A stretch of DNA of 64,000 bases from NCBI RefSeq assembly GCF_019891545.1, contig NZ_JAHDIU010000004.1, forward strand, positions 62,001 through 126,000, in the 5' to 3' direction. Both the position numbers and the translations under genes were made by a program. The stretch comes from Flavobacterium coralii. Its GTDB lineage: Bacteria > Bacteroidota > Bacteroidia > Flavobacteriales > Flavobacteriaceae. The stretch's first letter is position 1. Each line of letters starts with the position of its first letter. Of this stretch, positions 52,252 through 61,287 are shown in pieces. Under the pieces are notes generated by a model. It saw only the letters and a program-made list of their open reading frames with translations. It was not told where the DNA came from and searched no databases.

Positions 52252-52725
52252 ATGAAAATTACTAATTCCCCCTCATCTCTACCGGGTACTACTAATTATC
52301 CGTATGGCAAGGTTTTCGGCAACAGGCTACAGCTCCATATGCCCAAAGATGATATTGAAATAGACCTGGGCAACATTAACAAAATACGCCTGTATGCATC
52401 TGACATTTATACATACAATATTATACTGCTTGCGGCAGGGCTCGCTATATTAGTGGTTGCCGCGCTATACATGAAAACCATGGCGAGTACAGTTATGGTT
52501 GTGGCTGCAGGCGCAGTTGTGCTTTATTTTGCGTTCAGGATAAAAATCACTGCATACAGCATAATGCTGGATCTTAGGAAAAATAACGAAACCATTAATT
52601 TAAAGGTAAAAGAAAAGGACAGAAAAATTGCGGAAGATTTTATTTTTTACGTTAACGGCGAAATACTGAAGCAGGATAAGATAAGGTATAACAGTGCCGC
52701 TTCCGCAAGAGGCAAGCTGAAATAA
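52252..52725 (+). CDS. Hypothetical protein with two membrane spans
   Basis: A 157-residue protein: an N-terminal strand-rich segment (KVFGNRLQLHMPKDDIEIDLGNINKIRLYA), two membrane helices at about 54-74 and 79-97, and a C-terminal soluble segment (YSIMLDLRKNNETINLKVKEKDRKIAEDFIFYVNGEILKQDKI). The split soluble domain around two helices is like bacterial PH-domain membrane proteins. Function unknown. Confidence 0.65.
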   Translation: MKITNSPSSLPGTTNYPYGKVFGNRLQLHMPKDDIEIDLGNINKIRLYASDIYTYNIILLAAGLAILVVAALYMKTMASTVMVVAAGAVVLYFAFRIKITAYSIMLDLRKNNETINLKVKEKDRKIAEDFIFYVNGEILKQDKIRYNSAASARGKLK

Positions 52726-52778
52726 CATATGGCGGTTAATTAAGTGTTAAGCAATACGGCTTTTGCTTTGCAAAGCCT

Positions 52779-52786
52779 TAACTTTG
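52779..52786 (+). promoter_or_regulatory. Putative -7 element (TAACTTTG)
   Basis: TAnnTTTG match 26 bases before the ATG at 52813 of the lipoprotein gene. Confidence 0.45.
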
Positions 52787-52812
52787 AGTAGAAACCCTTA
52801 ATTAAGAAAGCC

Positions 52813-53313
52813 ATGAAAATGAAAAAACTTTTACCTTTCCTGATGCTGGCAGGCATGCTGGCATCGTGTTCTGATGATGACGATAATAACAGCAACAACT
52901 CCGATTCTGACTTAGCCGGAACTTATAACCTTACTTCTGTAATGGCTCCAACAGCGGTGGACTACAATATGGATGAAGTTGCCTCGCAGGAACTAATGGA
53001 TGAAGCAACGTGTTTTCTTGACTCATACATAACACTTAATGACGACAATACCTATACATCGGAATACAATTATGTGTTGTTTGTTTCAGAGACAGGTTGT
53101 GATACCGAAATGGGCGAAGGCACCTGGAATGAAGAGGACGGGCAGGTTACAACCACCAATATGCTGATAGAACCTAACCTGGAAGACACCTACACCATTA
53201 ACAACAATGAACTTGTGATTATATATGAAAATTATCCGTACCCGGACAGGGATGAAAATGATGAACCCGTGTACAGGACCGGTACAGTCATATTAACCTA
53301 TACCAAAGAATAG
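52813..53313 (+). CDS. Lipocalin-like lipoprotein
   Basis: A 166-residue lipoprotein (lipobox GMLASC) with an Asp/Asn/Ser tether (SDDDDNNSNNSDSD), which in Flavobacteria often marks surface-exposed lipoproteins. The body reads like a small beta-barrel (LAGTYNLTSVMAPTAV ... YITLNDDNTYTSEYNY ... GEGTWNEEDGQVTTTNMLIE ... TYTINNNELVIIYE), as in lipocalin-like Bacteroidota proteins. Function unknown. Confidence 0.75.
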   Translation: MKMKKLLPFLMLAGMLASCSDDDDNNSNNSDSDLAGTYNLTSVMAPTAVDYNMDEVASQELMDEATCFLDSYITLNDDNTYTSEYNYVLFVSETGCDTEMGEGTWNEEDGQVTTTNMLIEPNLEDTYTINNNELVIIYENYPYPDRDENDEPVYRTGTVILTYTKE

Positions 53314-53349
53314 GCGAATAAACGATACTTACAAAAAGTAATATTTTGA

Positions 53350-53375
53350 AACAGGCAGATTGCCTGTTTTTTTTG
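53350..53375 (+). terminator. Intrinsic terminator
   Basis: Stem ACAGGC-A / T-GCCTGT followed by eight T's, 36 bases past the lipoprotein stop. Confidence 0.8.
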
Positions 53376-53409
53376 TTCTATTTATTTAGACTTGTTTTAA
53401 ATAATATTT

Positions 53410-53417
53410 TATATTTG
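53410..53417 (+). promoter_or_regulatory. Putative -7 element (TATATTTG)
   Basis: TAnnTTTG match 41 bases before the ATG at 53458, with a TTG at 53392-53394 (spacer 15). Confidence 0.5.
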
Positions 53418-53457
53418 CAGTACAATAACTATTTTTAATAAATCTAAATAAAACATC

Positions 53458-54729
53458 ATGAAGAAATTATTACTTTGTGCTTCACTTTTAGCGGGTCTTT
53501 TCGCCACAGCACAGGAAGACTACACTGCAGTAACCATTCCCCTTCAGCAGGGCTATGCTAACCAGGTTTTCTTTGATTTTTCATCTAACACACAAACTGC
53601 TGTTGCAGCAAACACCTGGGATATTGCCTTTTTAAGGATATCACCAATGTCTATAGGCGCACGTATTAACGACAGCAGGGGCATCAGGGTTTTTGAAGTA
53701 TCTGATAACATCAACGACTGGGCAACCATCGATGTAACCAGTGAAGAAGAATGGACAGAACTATATAACTCTGAAACCACATGGTTAACAGGGGCATTTG
53801 ATAATGGTTCTGCAACCTATGGATGGGGAGAATACAACCCTGCAACACACCACGTTAGCGGCTCTGTAGTGTTTATACTTAAATATGCTGACAATACCTA
53901 CAAAAAGTTTATGATTGAAGATTACTTCGGAGGCTACACAATCAAGTACGCTACCTGGAATGGGACTGAGTGGAGTGCTGACGAAACTGCAACTGTACCC
54001 AATGCAGGCGGTGAGGGTTATACTTTCAACTTCTTTTCGCTTGATAGTGACCAAACAGTTACCGTATCGCCTGCAGATACAGAGTGGGATCTTGCCTTTG
54101 GCCGCTACTACGGCAACATAGGCACAGAAGATGAGCCAACCATGTACCTTGTAACAGGTGCGCTTAACAACGCTGCCACTGTAACTGTTGCACAGGTTGA
54201 TGAAACCGGCGCAACTGACGAAACTCCTGTATTGCCTGCGGAAGAAGCTTATTCTGAAGATATAAACACTGTTGGTGACGACTGGAAGTCGTTTAATATG
54301 CAGACTTTCACCTATGATGTAGATCCTGAAACCACTTATTATGTTAAGCAGACTGACGGTACTGTTTACAGGATGTACTTTACCTCTTTTGAAGGTACTG
54401 CTACAGGTAACCTTTCGTTCAACTATAAAAACATAACTGCAACCGCAGGTATAGAAGATGTAAACAGGAACATGACCTTCGGCTTTTACCCTAATCCGAC
54501 TTCAGATAAGAACATAACCCTTATCTATGATATCAAGAACAACACAGCAGATAAAAGCACTGTGAGTATTTATGCTGTTACCGGGGCTAAGGTTTTTGAA
54601 ACTGAAATAACATCTGATGCAGGCTTCTATACCAAGCAGCTTAACCTTTCTCAGTTAAACAGCGGAGTATATGTTGTGCAGGTACAATCGGGCAGCTTTA
54701 CGCAGTCTAAAAAGCTTGTAATTCGCTAA
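53458..54729 (+). CDS. HmuY-like protein with T9SS type A sorting domain
   Basis: A 423-residue secreted protein with a signal peptide (residues 1-18, FATAQ). Two stretches resemble HmuY heme-binding modules (SSNTQTAVAANTWDIAFLR; DTEWDLAFGRYYGNI ... TYYVKQTDGTVYRMYFTSFEG ... GNLSFNYK). The last ~75 residues are a type A sorting domain (FGFYPNPTSDKNITLIYD ... IYAVTGAKVFE ... LNSGVYVVQVQSGSFTQSKKLVIR). HmuY is a heme-scavenging lipoprotein in Porphyromonas; here the anchor is replaced by a T9SS signal. No TonB receptor is adjacent, so a heme role is only inferred. Confidence 0.7.
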   Translation: MKKLLLCASLLAGLFATAQEDYTAVTIPLQQGYANQVFFDFSSNTQTAVAANTWDIAFLRISPMSIGARINDSRGIRVFEVSDNINDWATIDVTSEEEWTELYNSETTWLTGAFDNGSATYGWGEYNPATHHVSGSVVFILKYADNTYKKFMIEDYFGGYTIKYATWNGTEWSADETATVPNAGGEGYTFNFFSLDSDQTVTVSPADTEWDLAFGRYYGNIGTEDEPTMYLVTGALNNAATVTVAQVDETGATDETPVLPAEEAYSEDINTVGDDWKSFNMQTFTYDVDPETTYYVKQTDGTVYRMYFTSFEGTATGNLSFNYKNITATAGIEDVNRNMTFGFYPNPTSDKNITLIYDIKNNTADKSTVSIYAVTGAKVFETEITSDAGFYTKQLNLSQLNSGVYVVQVQSGSFTQSKKLVIR

Positions 54730-54753
54730 TCTGTATCAGTAATTTTAAGATTA

Positions 54754-54777
54754 GGCCGGGGCATTTCACCCCGGCTT
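54754..54777 (+). terminator. Intrinsic terminator
   Basis: Stem GCCGGGG / CCCCGGC with a 7-base loop and a T-rich tail, 25 bases past the HmuY-like stop. Confidence 0.75.
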
Positions 54778-54859
54778 CTTTATTTGCCATTGTTAACAAT
54801 TTACACTTTCAGATACCATAAATAATTGTATTTTTACGGTTCAAAATTTTAAACAGCTA

Positions 54860-55636
54860 ATGGGTAAAATCATTGCTATCGCCAATCAAAAGGGAGGCGT
54901 AGGAAAAACAACAACATCGGTAAATTTAGCCGCCTCACTGGGTGTCCTCGAAAAGAAAGTATTGCTTATAGATGCTGACCCACAGGCCAATGCAAGCTCA
55001 GGGCTTGGTATAGATGTAGAAACGGTAGAAACCGGCACCTACCAGATACTGGAGCACAGCAGCACGCCGGAAGAGGCTACTTTATCGTGCAACGCGCCGA
55101 ATGTATCTATCATACCGGCACATATAGACCTTGTAGCTATAGAGATTGAACTGGTTGACAAGGAAAACAGGGAATACATGCTGAAGCAGGCGCTGGAAAG
55201 CGTTAAAGAACAATATGACTATATCCTGATAGACTGCGCGCCCTCTTTAGGGCTGCTAACGCTTAACGCGCTTACGGCTGCAGACTCTGTTATTATACCC
55301 ATACAGTGCGAATATTTTGCGTTGGAAGGTTTGGGTAAGTTGCTTAATACAATAAAAAGCGTACAAAAAATACATAATCCTGCGTTAGATATAGAAGGGC
55401 TACTGCTAACCATGTATGATGCAAGGCTAAGGCTTAGCAACCAGGTGGTTGAAGAAGTGCAGAAGCACTTTAACGATATGGTGTTTAAAACCCTTATACA
55501 ACGCAATGTAAAATTAAGCGAAGCGCCAAGCTATGGCGAAAGCATTATAAATTATGATGCCACCAGTAAAGGTGCGAGCAACTACCTGAACCTGGCGGAA
55601 GAAATAATCAAGAAAAACAGTACAGTAGGTTCATGA
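54860..55636 (+). CDS. parA: Chromosome partitioning ATPase ParA
   Basis: A 258-residue deviant Walker ATPase: KGGVGKTTTSVNLAASL (residues ~10-26), LLIDADPQANASSGLG, YILIDCAPSLGLLTLNAL. ParA moves ParB-parS complexes during chromosome segregation. Overlaps parB by four bases (ATGA). The pair is typically near the replication origin; I did not identify a parS site by eye. Confidence 0.95.
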   Translation: MGKIIAIANQKGGVGKTTTSVNLAASLGVLEKKVLLIDADPQANASSGLGIDVETVETGTYQILEHSSTPEEATLSCNAPNVSIIPAHIDLVAIEIELVDKENREYMLKQALESVKEQYDYILIDCAPSLGLLTLNALTAADSVIIPIQCEYFALEGLGKLLNTIKSVQKIHNPALDIEGLLLTMYDARLRLSNQVVEEVQKHFNDMVFKTLIQRNVKLSEAPSYGESIINYDATSKGASNYLNLAEEIIKKNSTVGS

Positions 55637-56535
55637 CAAAAGCAATAAAAAAACAAGCACTTGGCAGGGGGTTATCGGCATTACTTAAAGATCCGGAGAA
55701 TGATATAAAATCGGCCGAGGATAAGAATGCAGATAAAGTGGTAGGCAATATTATAGAGCTTGATATTGATGCTATAGAAATTAACCCTTTTCAGCCGAGG
55801 ACAAACTTTAACGAAGAATCGTTGACAGAACTTAGCTCATCTATTAAAGAGTTGGGGGTTATACAGCCTATTACCGTTCGCAAGCTGGAGTACAACAAAT
55901 ACCAGCTAATATCAGGGGAGCGCCGCTTGCGTGCCTCTAAAATGGCAGGGCTTACACATGTACCTGCCTATATAAGGCTGGCTAACGACAATGAGTCGCT
56001 TGTAATGGCACTGGTAGAAAACATACAGCGCCATGATCTTGACCCTATAGAAATTGCACTTTCTTACCAAAGGCTTATAGACGAAATACAGCTAACACAG
56101 GAGCAGATGAGTGAGCGTGTGGGTAAAAAACGTTCTACCATAGCCAACTACCTGCGCCTGCTTAAACTGGACCCGATAATCCAGACCGGTATACGCGACG
56201 GTTTTATAACCATGGGGCATGGGCGTGCACTTATTAATATTGAAGACCACGATGCGCAAGCCGATATTTACCAAAAGATAGTAAGCCAGAACCTTTCGGT
56301 AAGGGAAACTGAAGCGCTTGTAAAAAAATACCAGGAAAGCCTTAAGCCATCTGCAGGTAATACTACTTCAAAGAGCAGTTCTTTTGCTGTTGCTAATGAC
56401 CAGAAGAAAACCATTGCCGATTATTTCGGGGCAAAAGTAGATGTAAAGGTAGATGCAAAAGGCAAAGGCAAAATCACGATACCTTTTCATTCAGAAGAAG
56501 ACTTTAACAGGATAATTAAACTATTACAGCGATAG
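55633..56535 (+). CDS. parB: Chromosome partitioning protein ParB
   Basis: A 300-residue ParB: N-terminal KQALGRGLSALLKDP, the CTPase core (INPFQPRTNFNEESLTELSSSIKELGVIQPITVRKLEYNKYQLISGERRLRASKMAGLTHVPAYI ... ALVENIQRHDLDPIEIALSYQRL) and helix-turn-helix region (TQEQMSERVGKKRSTIANYLRLLKL). It binds parS and loads onto DNA as a clamp. Its stop TAG touches the GTG start of the next gene. Confidence 0.95.
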   Translation: MTKAIKKQALGRGLSALLKDPENDIKSAEDKNADKVVGNIIELDIDAIEINPFQPRTNFNEESLTELSSSIKELGVIQPITVRKLEYNKYQLISGERRLRASKMAGLTHVPAYIRLANDNESLVMALVENIQRHDLDPIEIALSYQRLIDEIQLTQEQMSERVGKKRSTIANYLRLLKLDPIIQTGIRDGFITMGHGRALINIEDHDAQADIYQKIVSQNLSVRETEALVKKYQESLKPSAGNTTSKSSSFAVANDQKKTIADYFGAKVDVKVDAKGKGKITIPFHSEEDFNRIIKLLQR

Positions 56536-57110
56536 TGGTGCGCAGTATTTTCATATCGTTGTTATTTTTTATTTTTTCGGCTGCACCTTTGCTGGCACAG
56601 GAAGAAATTAAAAACGACTCCATTACCACTATCGAAAATGTTGTTGCTTCTTCAAATTATGTAATAGACCCACTTGCACCGTCTAAAGCTGCGTTCTACT
56701 CGGCAGTTGTGCCGGGGCTTGGGCAGGTATATAATAAAAGCTACTGGAAAGTGCCAGTAGTTTACGGCAGCATGGGGCTTAGCCTTTACTATTATTCTTT
56801 CAATAATACAAAATATCGCGAATACCGCAATGCCTATCGCGACAGGCTTGCAGGCCGCGAGGTAACAGGCGAGCTTGCACCCCTTAGTGAGGACAGGCTT
56901 ATAAGCGGGCAACGCTTCCATCAGCGCAACCGGGATTTATCGCTACTTATTACAGTAGGGCTTTATGTGCTTAACATAGTAGAAGCAAACGTAGATGCGC
57001 ACTTAGCACAATTTAACGTAAATGAAAACCTTTCTTTTGGCCCGGCATTCGAACAGAACAGTGTAGATTATAATTACCACATGGGTTTTACCCTTAGCTA
57101 CCAATTTTAA
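56535..57110 (+). CDS. DUF5683 outer-membrane/exported protein
   Basis: A 191-residue exported protein starting at GTG (56535; MVRSIFISLLFFIFSAAPLLAQ signal). It has DUF5683 features: DPLAPSKAAFYSAVVPGLGQVYNKSYWKVPVVYGSMGLSLYYYSFNNTKYREYRNAYRDRL. The C-terminus is amphipathic and ends HMGFTLSYQF. The family is regularly found next to parB in Bacteroidota; its function is unknown. Overlaps dapB by one base. Confidence 0.85.
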   Translation: MVRSIFISLLFFIFSAAPLLAQEEIKNDSITTIENVVASSNYVIDPLAPSKAAFYSAVVPGLGQVYNKSYWKVPVVYGSMGLSLYYYSFNNTKYREYRNAYRDRLAGREVTGELAPLSEDRLISGQRFHQRNRDLSLLITVGLYVLNIVEANVDAHLAQFNVNENLSFGPAFEQNSVDYNYHMGFTLSYQF

Positions 57111-57814
57111 TGAACATGAGAATAGCACTTTTAGGTTACGGAAAAATGGGACAGGTTATAGAACGTATTGCGCAGGAGCGCGGGCATGAAATAGTGCTTA
57201 AAAAACGGTCTGCCGATACCTTTGCCGGGCTTGAAAATGCAGATGTGGCTATAGATTTCAGCGTGCCTGGCTCGGCTGTAACAAATATTACGGAATGCCT
57301 CAATAATAATATACCTGTTGTTAGTGGTACAACCGGCTGGCTGGAGCATTACCATGAAATGGCTGCTCTATGCGAGCAAAAAGACGGTGCTTTTATATAT
57401 GGCTCTAACTTTAGCCTGGGAGTAAATATTTTCTTCGAACTTAATATACACCTTGCCAAAATGATGGCAAAGCTGGAGCAATATAAAGTAAGCATGGAAG
57501 AAGTGCACCACACCCAAAAGCTGGACGCACCAAGCGGTACCGCCATAACGCTGGCAAAAGACATTATTAACAACAGCAGCTACTCCAGCTGGGCTATAGG
57601 CAACCCTAAAGAAGATGAAATATTTATAGATGCCAAAAGGGTGGAGAATGTTCCCGGCACACACACGGTTAAATATGATTCGGTTATAGATGCGATAGAA
57701 ATTACGCACACAGCCCACAGCCGCGAAGGTTTTGCATTAGGAGCGGTTATAGCTGCCGAATGGATTATCGGTAAAAAAGGCACTTACGGAATGAAAGACG
57801 TTTTGGGGCTATAG
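57110..57814 (+). CDS. dapB: 4-hydroxy-tetrahydrodipicolinate reductase
   Basis: A 234-residue enzyme, the shorter DapB type of Bacteroidota (E. coli 273). NAD(P)-binding LLGYGKMGQVIERIAQERGHE (residues ~6-26), central VSGTTGWLEHY, catalytic EVHHTQKLDAPSGTAITLAKDI (about 125-146) with the His and Lys, and C-terminal HTAHSREGFALGAVIAAEWI. It catalyses the second step of the lysine/diaminopimelate branch. The ATG overlaps the preceding stop (TAATG); an ATG two codons later is possible. Confidence 0.94.
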   Translation: MNMRIALLGYGKMGQVIERIAQERGHEIVLKKRSADTFAGLENADVAIDFSVPGSAVTNITECLNNNIPVVSGTTGWLEHYHEMAALCEQKDGAFIYGSNFSLGVNIFFELNIHLAKMMAKLEQYKVSMEEVHHTQKLDAPSGTAITLAKDIINNSSYSSWAIGNPKEDEIFIDAKRVENVPGTHTVKYDSVIDAIEITHTAHSREGFALGAVIAAEWIIGKKGTYGMKDVLGL

Positions 57815-57859
57815 TAACAAATTAAGGTAAAATACTACATATAGTAAAAATATACAGAG

Positions 57860-59578
57860 ATGACGCTAACACAATGGTTCATATTTTTCCTGATAGTACA
57901 GGTTATACACTTCCTCGGCACATTTAAACTTTACGAAAAAGCAGGCAGGAAACCCTGGGAAGCCGCAGTGCCCGTTTATAATGCGGTAGTGCTCATGCAG
58001 ATTATCGGCAGGCCCCGCTGGTGGGTTATACTGCTGTTTATCCCTATAGTAAACCTTATCATGTTTCCTGTTGTGTGGGTAGAAACGCTGAGGAGCTTTG
58101 GCAAAACTTCTGTAACAGATACCATACTTGGCGTTGTTACTTTAGGCTTATACATCTATTACATAAACTATTCGGGGCAGGCAGATTACCGCCCGGAGCG
58201 CGAGCTAAAGCCAGAGAGCAAATCAGGTGATACGGTAAGTTCGCTGCTTTTTGCAGTAGTGGTAGCTACCATAGTGCATACCTATGTTATGCAGCCCTTT
58301 ACCATCCCTACATCATCGTTAGAAAAAACACTTTTAGTAGGCGATTTCCTTTTCGTGAGTAAGTTCCACTATGGGGCACGCACACCCATGACTACCGTTG
58401 CACTGCCCATGATACATGACAGTATTCCGCTTACGCAGTCAAAATCATATTCAAAATGGCCGCAACTGCCTTACTTCAGGCTGCCCGGCTTTGAAGATGT
58501 AGAGAAAAACGACATTGTGGTGTTCAACTGGCCGGTTGACAGTATTGGGTTCCGCAATGCAAAGGCAGGGGTACATAACAAGCCTATAGATAAAAAATCG
58601 AATTATGTTAAGCGTTGCGTGGGTACACCCGGCGATTCGCTTTCTATTAAAAATGGTGTTGTTTATATAAACGGAAAAGAACTTAAACTTTCGGGCAGGG
58701 CAAGGCCGCAGTACAACTATCCTGTTGTTACTAACGGGCCTGTTACCAACCTTTTGCTTGAGCAATATGATATCACAGAATTCCAGGTATTTTACAGGAT
58801 ACAGCCTGAGCTTTGGGATAATGCCGACTTCAGATCTTTTGTAAATGATGATAAAAAATTTAAAGGCAGCTTTACTGAGTTTTCAAGAGATTCAACGGGA
58901 GTAGTAATATTCGGTAACTTCCAGGCAGATAAAGATGCCCAGCACATGGCGCTTGCACAAAAACTGCAACCGATACCGGATATGCTTATGGCTAACCTTA
59001 CTGAGGAAAAAGCAGCCATGATGAAAACCGACTCTTCAATAAAAGAAGTTAAAGATCATTTTGTATATCCCGGCTCTCCTGAAATTTTCCCATATACAGA
59101 GAACTGGAGCGTAGATAACATGGGGCCGATTTACATCCCTGAAGCCGGTAAAACAGTTGCCCTTAACAGCAAGTCGCTGCCGTTTTATAAAGAGATTATT
59201 ACCAAATATGAAGGCCATGAACTCAAAACTAATGGTAATACCATAACTATTGACGGTAAACCCGCAAACAGTTATACCTTTACCTACAACTACTACTGGA
59301 TGATGGGTGACAACCGCCATAACTCTGAAGACAGCCGTTTTTGGGGTTACGTGCCGGAGACACACATTGTTGGTAAACCTGTGTTTGTGTGGATGAGCCT
59401 TGATGAAAGCGAACCGTGGAGCAACTTCGGTAAAAAGGTGAGATGGGACAGGCTGTTTACCACCGTTGGCGGAGACGATGAGCCAACGTCTTACTTTAAA
59501 TATTTCATTATACTGCTGGTAGCTTACTTTGTTTGGGATTATGTAAGGAAAGGCAAAAAGAAAGCCGCACAGGATTAA
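57860..59578 (+). CDS. lepB: Signal peptidase I
   Basis: A 572-residue signal peptidase, much longer than E. coli LepB (324). Residues 1-120 hold about four membrane helices in a separate N-terminal domain. A further helix (about 128-150) leads to the catalytic core: Ser in PTSSLEKTLLVGDFLFVSKFHYG, Lys in SNYVKRCVGTPGDSLSIKNG, and box E MMGDNRHNSEDSRFWGYVP near 480. The ~200 residues between boxes D and E are an insertion common in Flavobacteriia. It ends with one more helix (FIILLVAYFVWDYV). Confidence 0.93.
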   Translation: MTLTQWFIFFLIVQVIHFLGTFKLYEKAGRKPWEAAVPVYNAVVLMQIIGRPRWWVILLFIPIVNLIMFPVVWVETLRSFGKTSVTDTILGVVTLGLYIYYINYSGQADYRPERELKPESKSGDTVSSLLFAVVVATIVHTYVMQPFTIPTSSLEKTLLVGDFLFVSKFHYGARTPMTTVALPMIHDSIPLTQSKSYSKWPQLPYFRLPGFEDVEKNDIVVFNWPVDSIGFRNAKAGVHNKPIDKKSNYVKRCVGTPGDSLSIKNGVVYINGKELKLSGRARPQYNYPVVTNGPVTNLLLEQYDITEFQVFYRIQPELWDNADFRSFVNDDKKFKGSFTEFSRDSTGVVIFGNFQADKDAQHMALAQKLQPIPDMLMANLTEEKAAMMKTDSSIKEVKDHFVYPGSPEIFPYTENWSVDNMGPIYIPEAGKTVALNSKSLPFYKEIITKYEGHELKTNGNTITIDGKPANSYTFTYNYYWMMGDNRHNSEDSRFWGYVPETHIVGKPVFVWMSLDESEPWSNFGKKVRWDRLFTTVGGDDEPTSYFKYFIILLVAYFVWDYVRKGKKKAAQD

Positions 59579-59586
59579 TTTTTTAT

Positions 59587-60204
59587 ATGGGCAGTATCCT
59601 TATACATCCTACTTATTTTCCGTCTGTGAGCCATTTTGTGGCTATGGTACAGGCGGAAAATGTGATTTTTGAAACGGACGACAACTTCCAGAAGCAAACC
59701 AACCGTAACCGGATGTATATATACAGTCCTAACGGAATACAGTTGCTCAACATACCTGTAAAGCATAATAAGGGCATTCACCAAAAGTTTAAAGACACTA
59801 AAATTGAGGATGCTTTCGACTGGCAAAAGCAGCATTTTAAGTCGTTGGAAGCTGCCTACCGCTCTTCCCCTTTCTTTGAATATTTTGAAGATGACATCCG
59901 CCCCATATTCGAGCAGAAGCATGTTTATATGATGGATCTTAACTTTAAGATACTCGATATATTGACGAATTGCTTAGGTATAGATATTCCGTACAGTAAA
60001 ACAGAAGAATACTTTCATGATGCGCCACAGGGTGTAACAGATTACCGCTACCTCGCAAACGGTAAAAAAGACACGTACATCTTTGAACCTTACACCCAGG
60101 TATTTGAAGAAAAAGCAGGCTTTATAAATAATCTCAGTATTTTAGATTTGCTATTTAACGAAGGCCGTTATGCGGCAGATTACCTGAAAAGGCAAAAGCT
60201 TTAG
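59587..60204 (+). CDS. WbqC-like family protein
   Basis: A 205-residue protein of the WbqC family (ILIHPTYFPSVSHFVAMVQAENVIFETDDNFQKQTNRNRMYIYSPNGIQLLNIPVKHNKG ... DWQKQHFKSLEAAYRSSPFFEYFEDDI). I use the ATG at 59587, nine bases after lepB; the frame extends into lepB but that part is not family-like. WbqC proteins are associated with O-antigen or glycan synthesis; exact function unknown. Confidence 0.87.
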   Translation: MGSILIHPTYFPSVSHFVAMVQAENVIFETDDNFQKQTNRNRMYIYSPNGIQLLNIPVKHNKGIHQKFKDTKIEDAFDWQKQHFKSLEAAYRSSPFFEYFEDDIRPIFEQKHVYMMDLNFKILDILTNCLGIDIPYSKTEEYFHDAPQGVTDYRYLANGKKDTYIFEPYTQVFEEKAGFINNLSILDLLFNEGRYAADYLKRQKL

Positions 60205-60209
60205 TTTTG

Positions 60210-61250
60210 CTATTCCTCCACTGTGCGAAGCGCAAGCCTTGCCATTATAGGAAAATGGTCTGAATTTACTATTGAATCGAATGTGGCAAATTCCTTCACC
60301 TCAAGCCGTTCATCGGTAAGGATGTAATCAATGCGTGCAGGGTAATATTTGTAGTTATACGATTTACCAAAGCCACTACCAGCCTCTTCAAAAGCATCAT
60401 TCATATCGCCTTTAATAATCCTGTACACATAAGAGAATGCACTGTTATTAAGGTCGCCGCACACTATTGCCGGATAGGGGCACTGTGCCTTGTGGTTTTC
60501 TAACAGCTCGGCTTGGTACTGCTGCTTGGCAAATGCTTCGCTAAGCCGTTTGAATATTACTTTAGATTTCTGTTCGTTAATACTCTCGTGTATATCCGGG
60601 CTTATCTTTATCGACTGCATGTGCATGCTGTAAATGCGCAACGTGTCGTTACCCATTTTTACATCAGCATATATAGCATTGTTAGATGAGTTAGGAAACT
60701 TTATCTGCCCGTTATCTACTATAGGATATTTAGAATAAATGGCCTGCCCGGTTTTATACTTATCATCATTAGAGTAGATGAACTTATGAGGATAACTTTT
60801 AAACATTACCCTGTCAAGAAAAGCATATTCCTGAAAACAGATGATATCCGGTTTTTTTGCCCTTACAAAACTCCTGATACTATCAGGAACATCAGCACGC
60901 GGAAGCCAGTCATAAATATTAAACATCCGTACATTATAGCTCATAACCGTAAAATCTTCGGGAGCTTCGGGTTGCGGGTCAGCACTAAATTTATAAAACT
61001 TATTGATAAAGGTAATTCCCAGCAACAATACAATTCCTGAAAGCAGCATCTGCCTTTTCATTTGTATAAGCCAGTACATAAAAAACAGGAAGTTAAATAC
61101 CAGCATGAGCGGCAGTACCAACGTAAAAACTGAAAGTATAGGAAATATCTTAGGCGCGAGGAAAGGCAGTATATAGGCAATAAACGTCAGTACTGTTAAA
61201 ACAATATTGAAAAACAGCATTAGTTTATTAAACCAGGAAAGTTTTTTCAT
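60210..61250 (-). CDS. Endonuclease/exonuclease/phosphatase-family membrane protein
   Basis: A 346-residue protein with two or three N-terminal membrane helices (about residues 10-90) and an EEP catalytic domain from ~105: VMSYNVRMFNIYDW, CFQEYAF (metal-binding Glu), ICGDLNNSAFSYVYR (Asp/Asn pair) and SDHFPIMARLAL (Asp-His). The soluble part is likely periplasmic. The substrate could be phospholipid, phosphate ester or DNA; not decidable here. Confidence 0.85.
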   Translation of the reverse strand: MKKLSWFNKLMLFFNIVLTVLTFIAYILPFLAPKIFPILSVFTLVLPLMLVFNFLFFMYWLIQMKRQMLLSGIVLLLGITFINKFYKFSADPQPEAPEDFTVMSYNVRMFNIYDWLPRADVPDSIRSFVRAKKPDIICFQEYAFLDRVMFKSYPHKFIYSNDDKYKTGQAIYSKYPIVDNGQIKFPNSSNNAIYADVKMGNDTLRIYSMHMQSIKISPDIHESINEQKSKVIFKRLSEAFAKQQYQAELLENHKAQCPYPAIVCGDLNNSAFSYVYRIIKGDMNDAFEEAGSGFGKSYNYKYYPARIDYILTDERLEVKEFATFDSIVNSDHFPIMARLALRTVEE

Positions 61251-61287
61251 AGATACCGACTGCCTTTGTTTAGCCCAAAGCTACTTA

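Noticed and set aside
54860-56535. parS site in or near parAB
   Set aside because: I looked for a TGTTTCACGTGAAACA-like palindrome and found none by eye; a pattern search would be needed to exclude degenerate sites.
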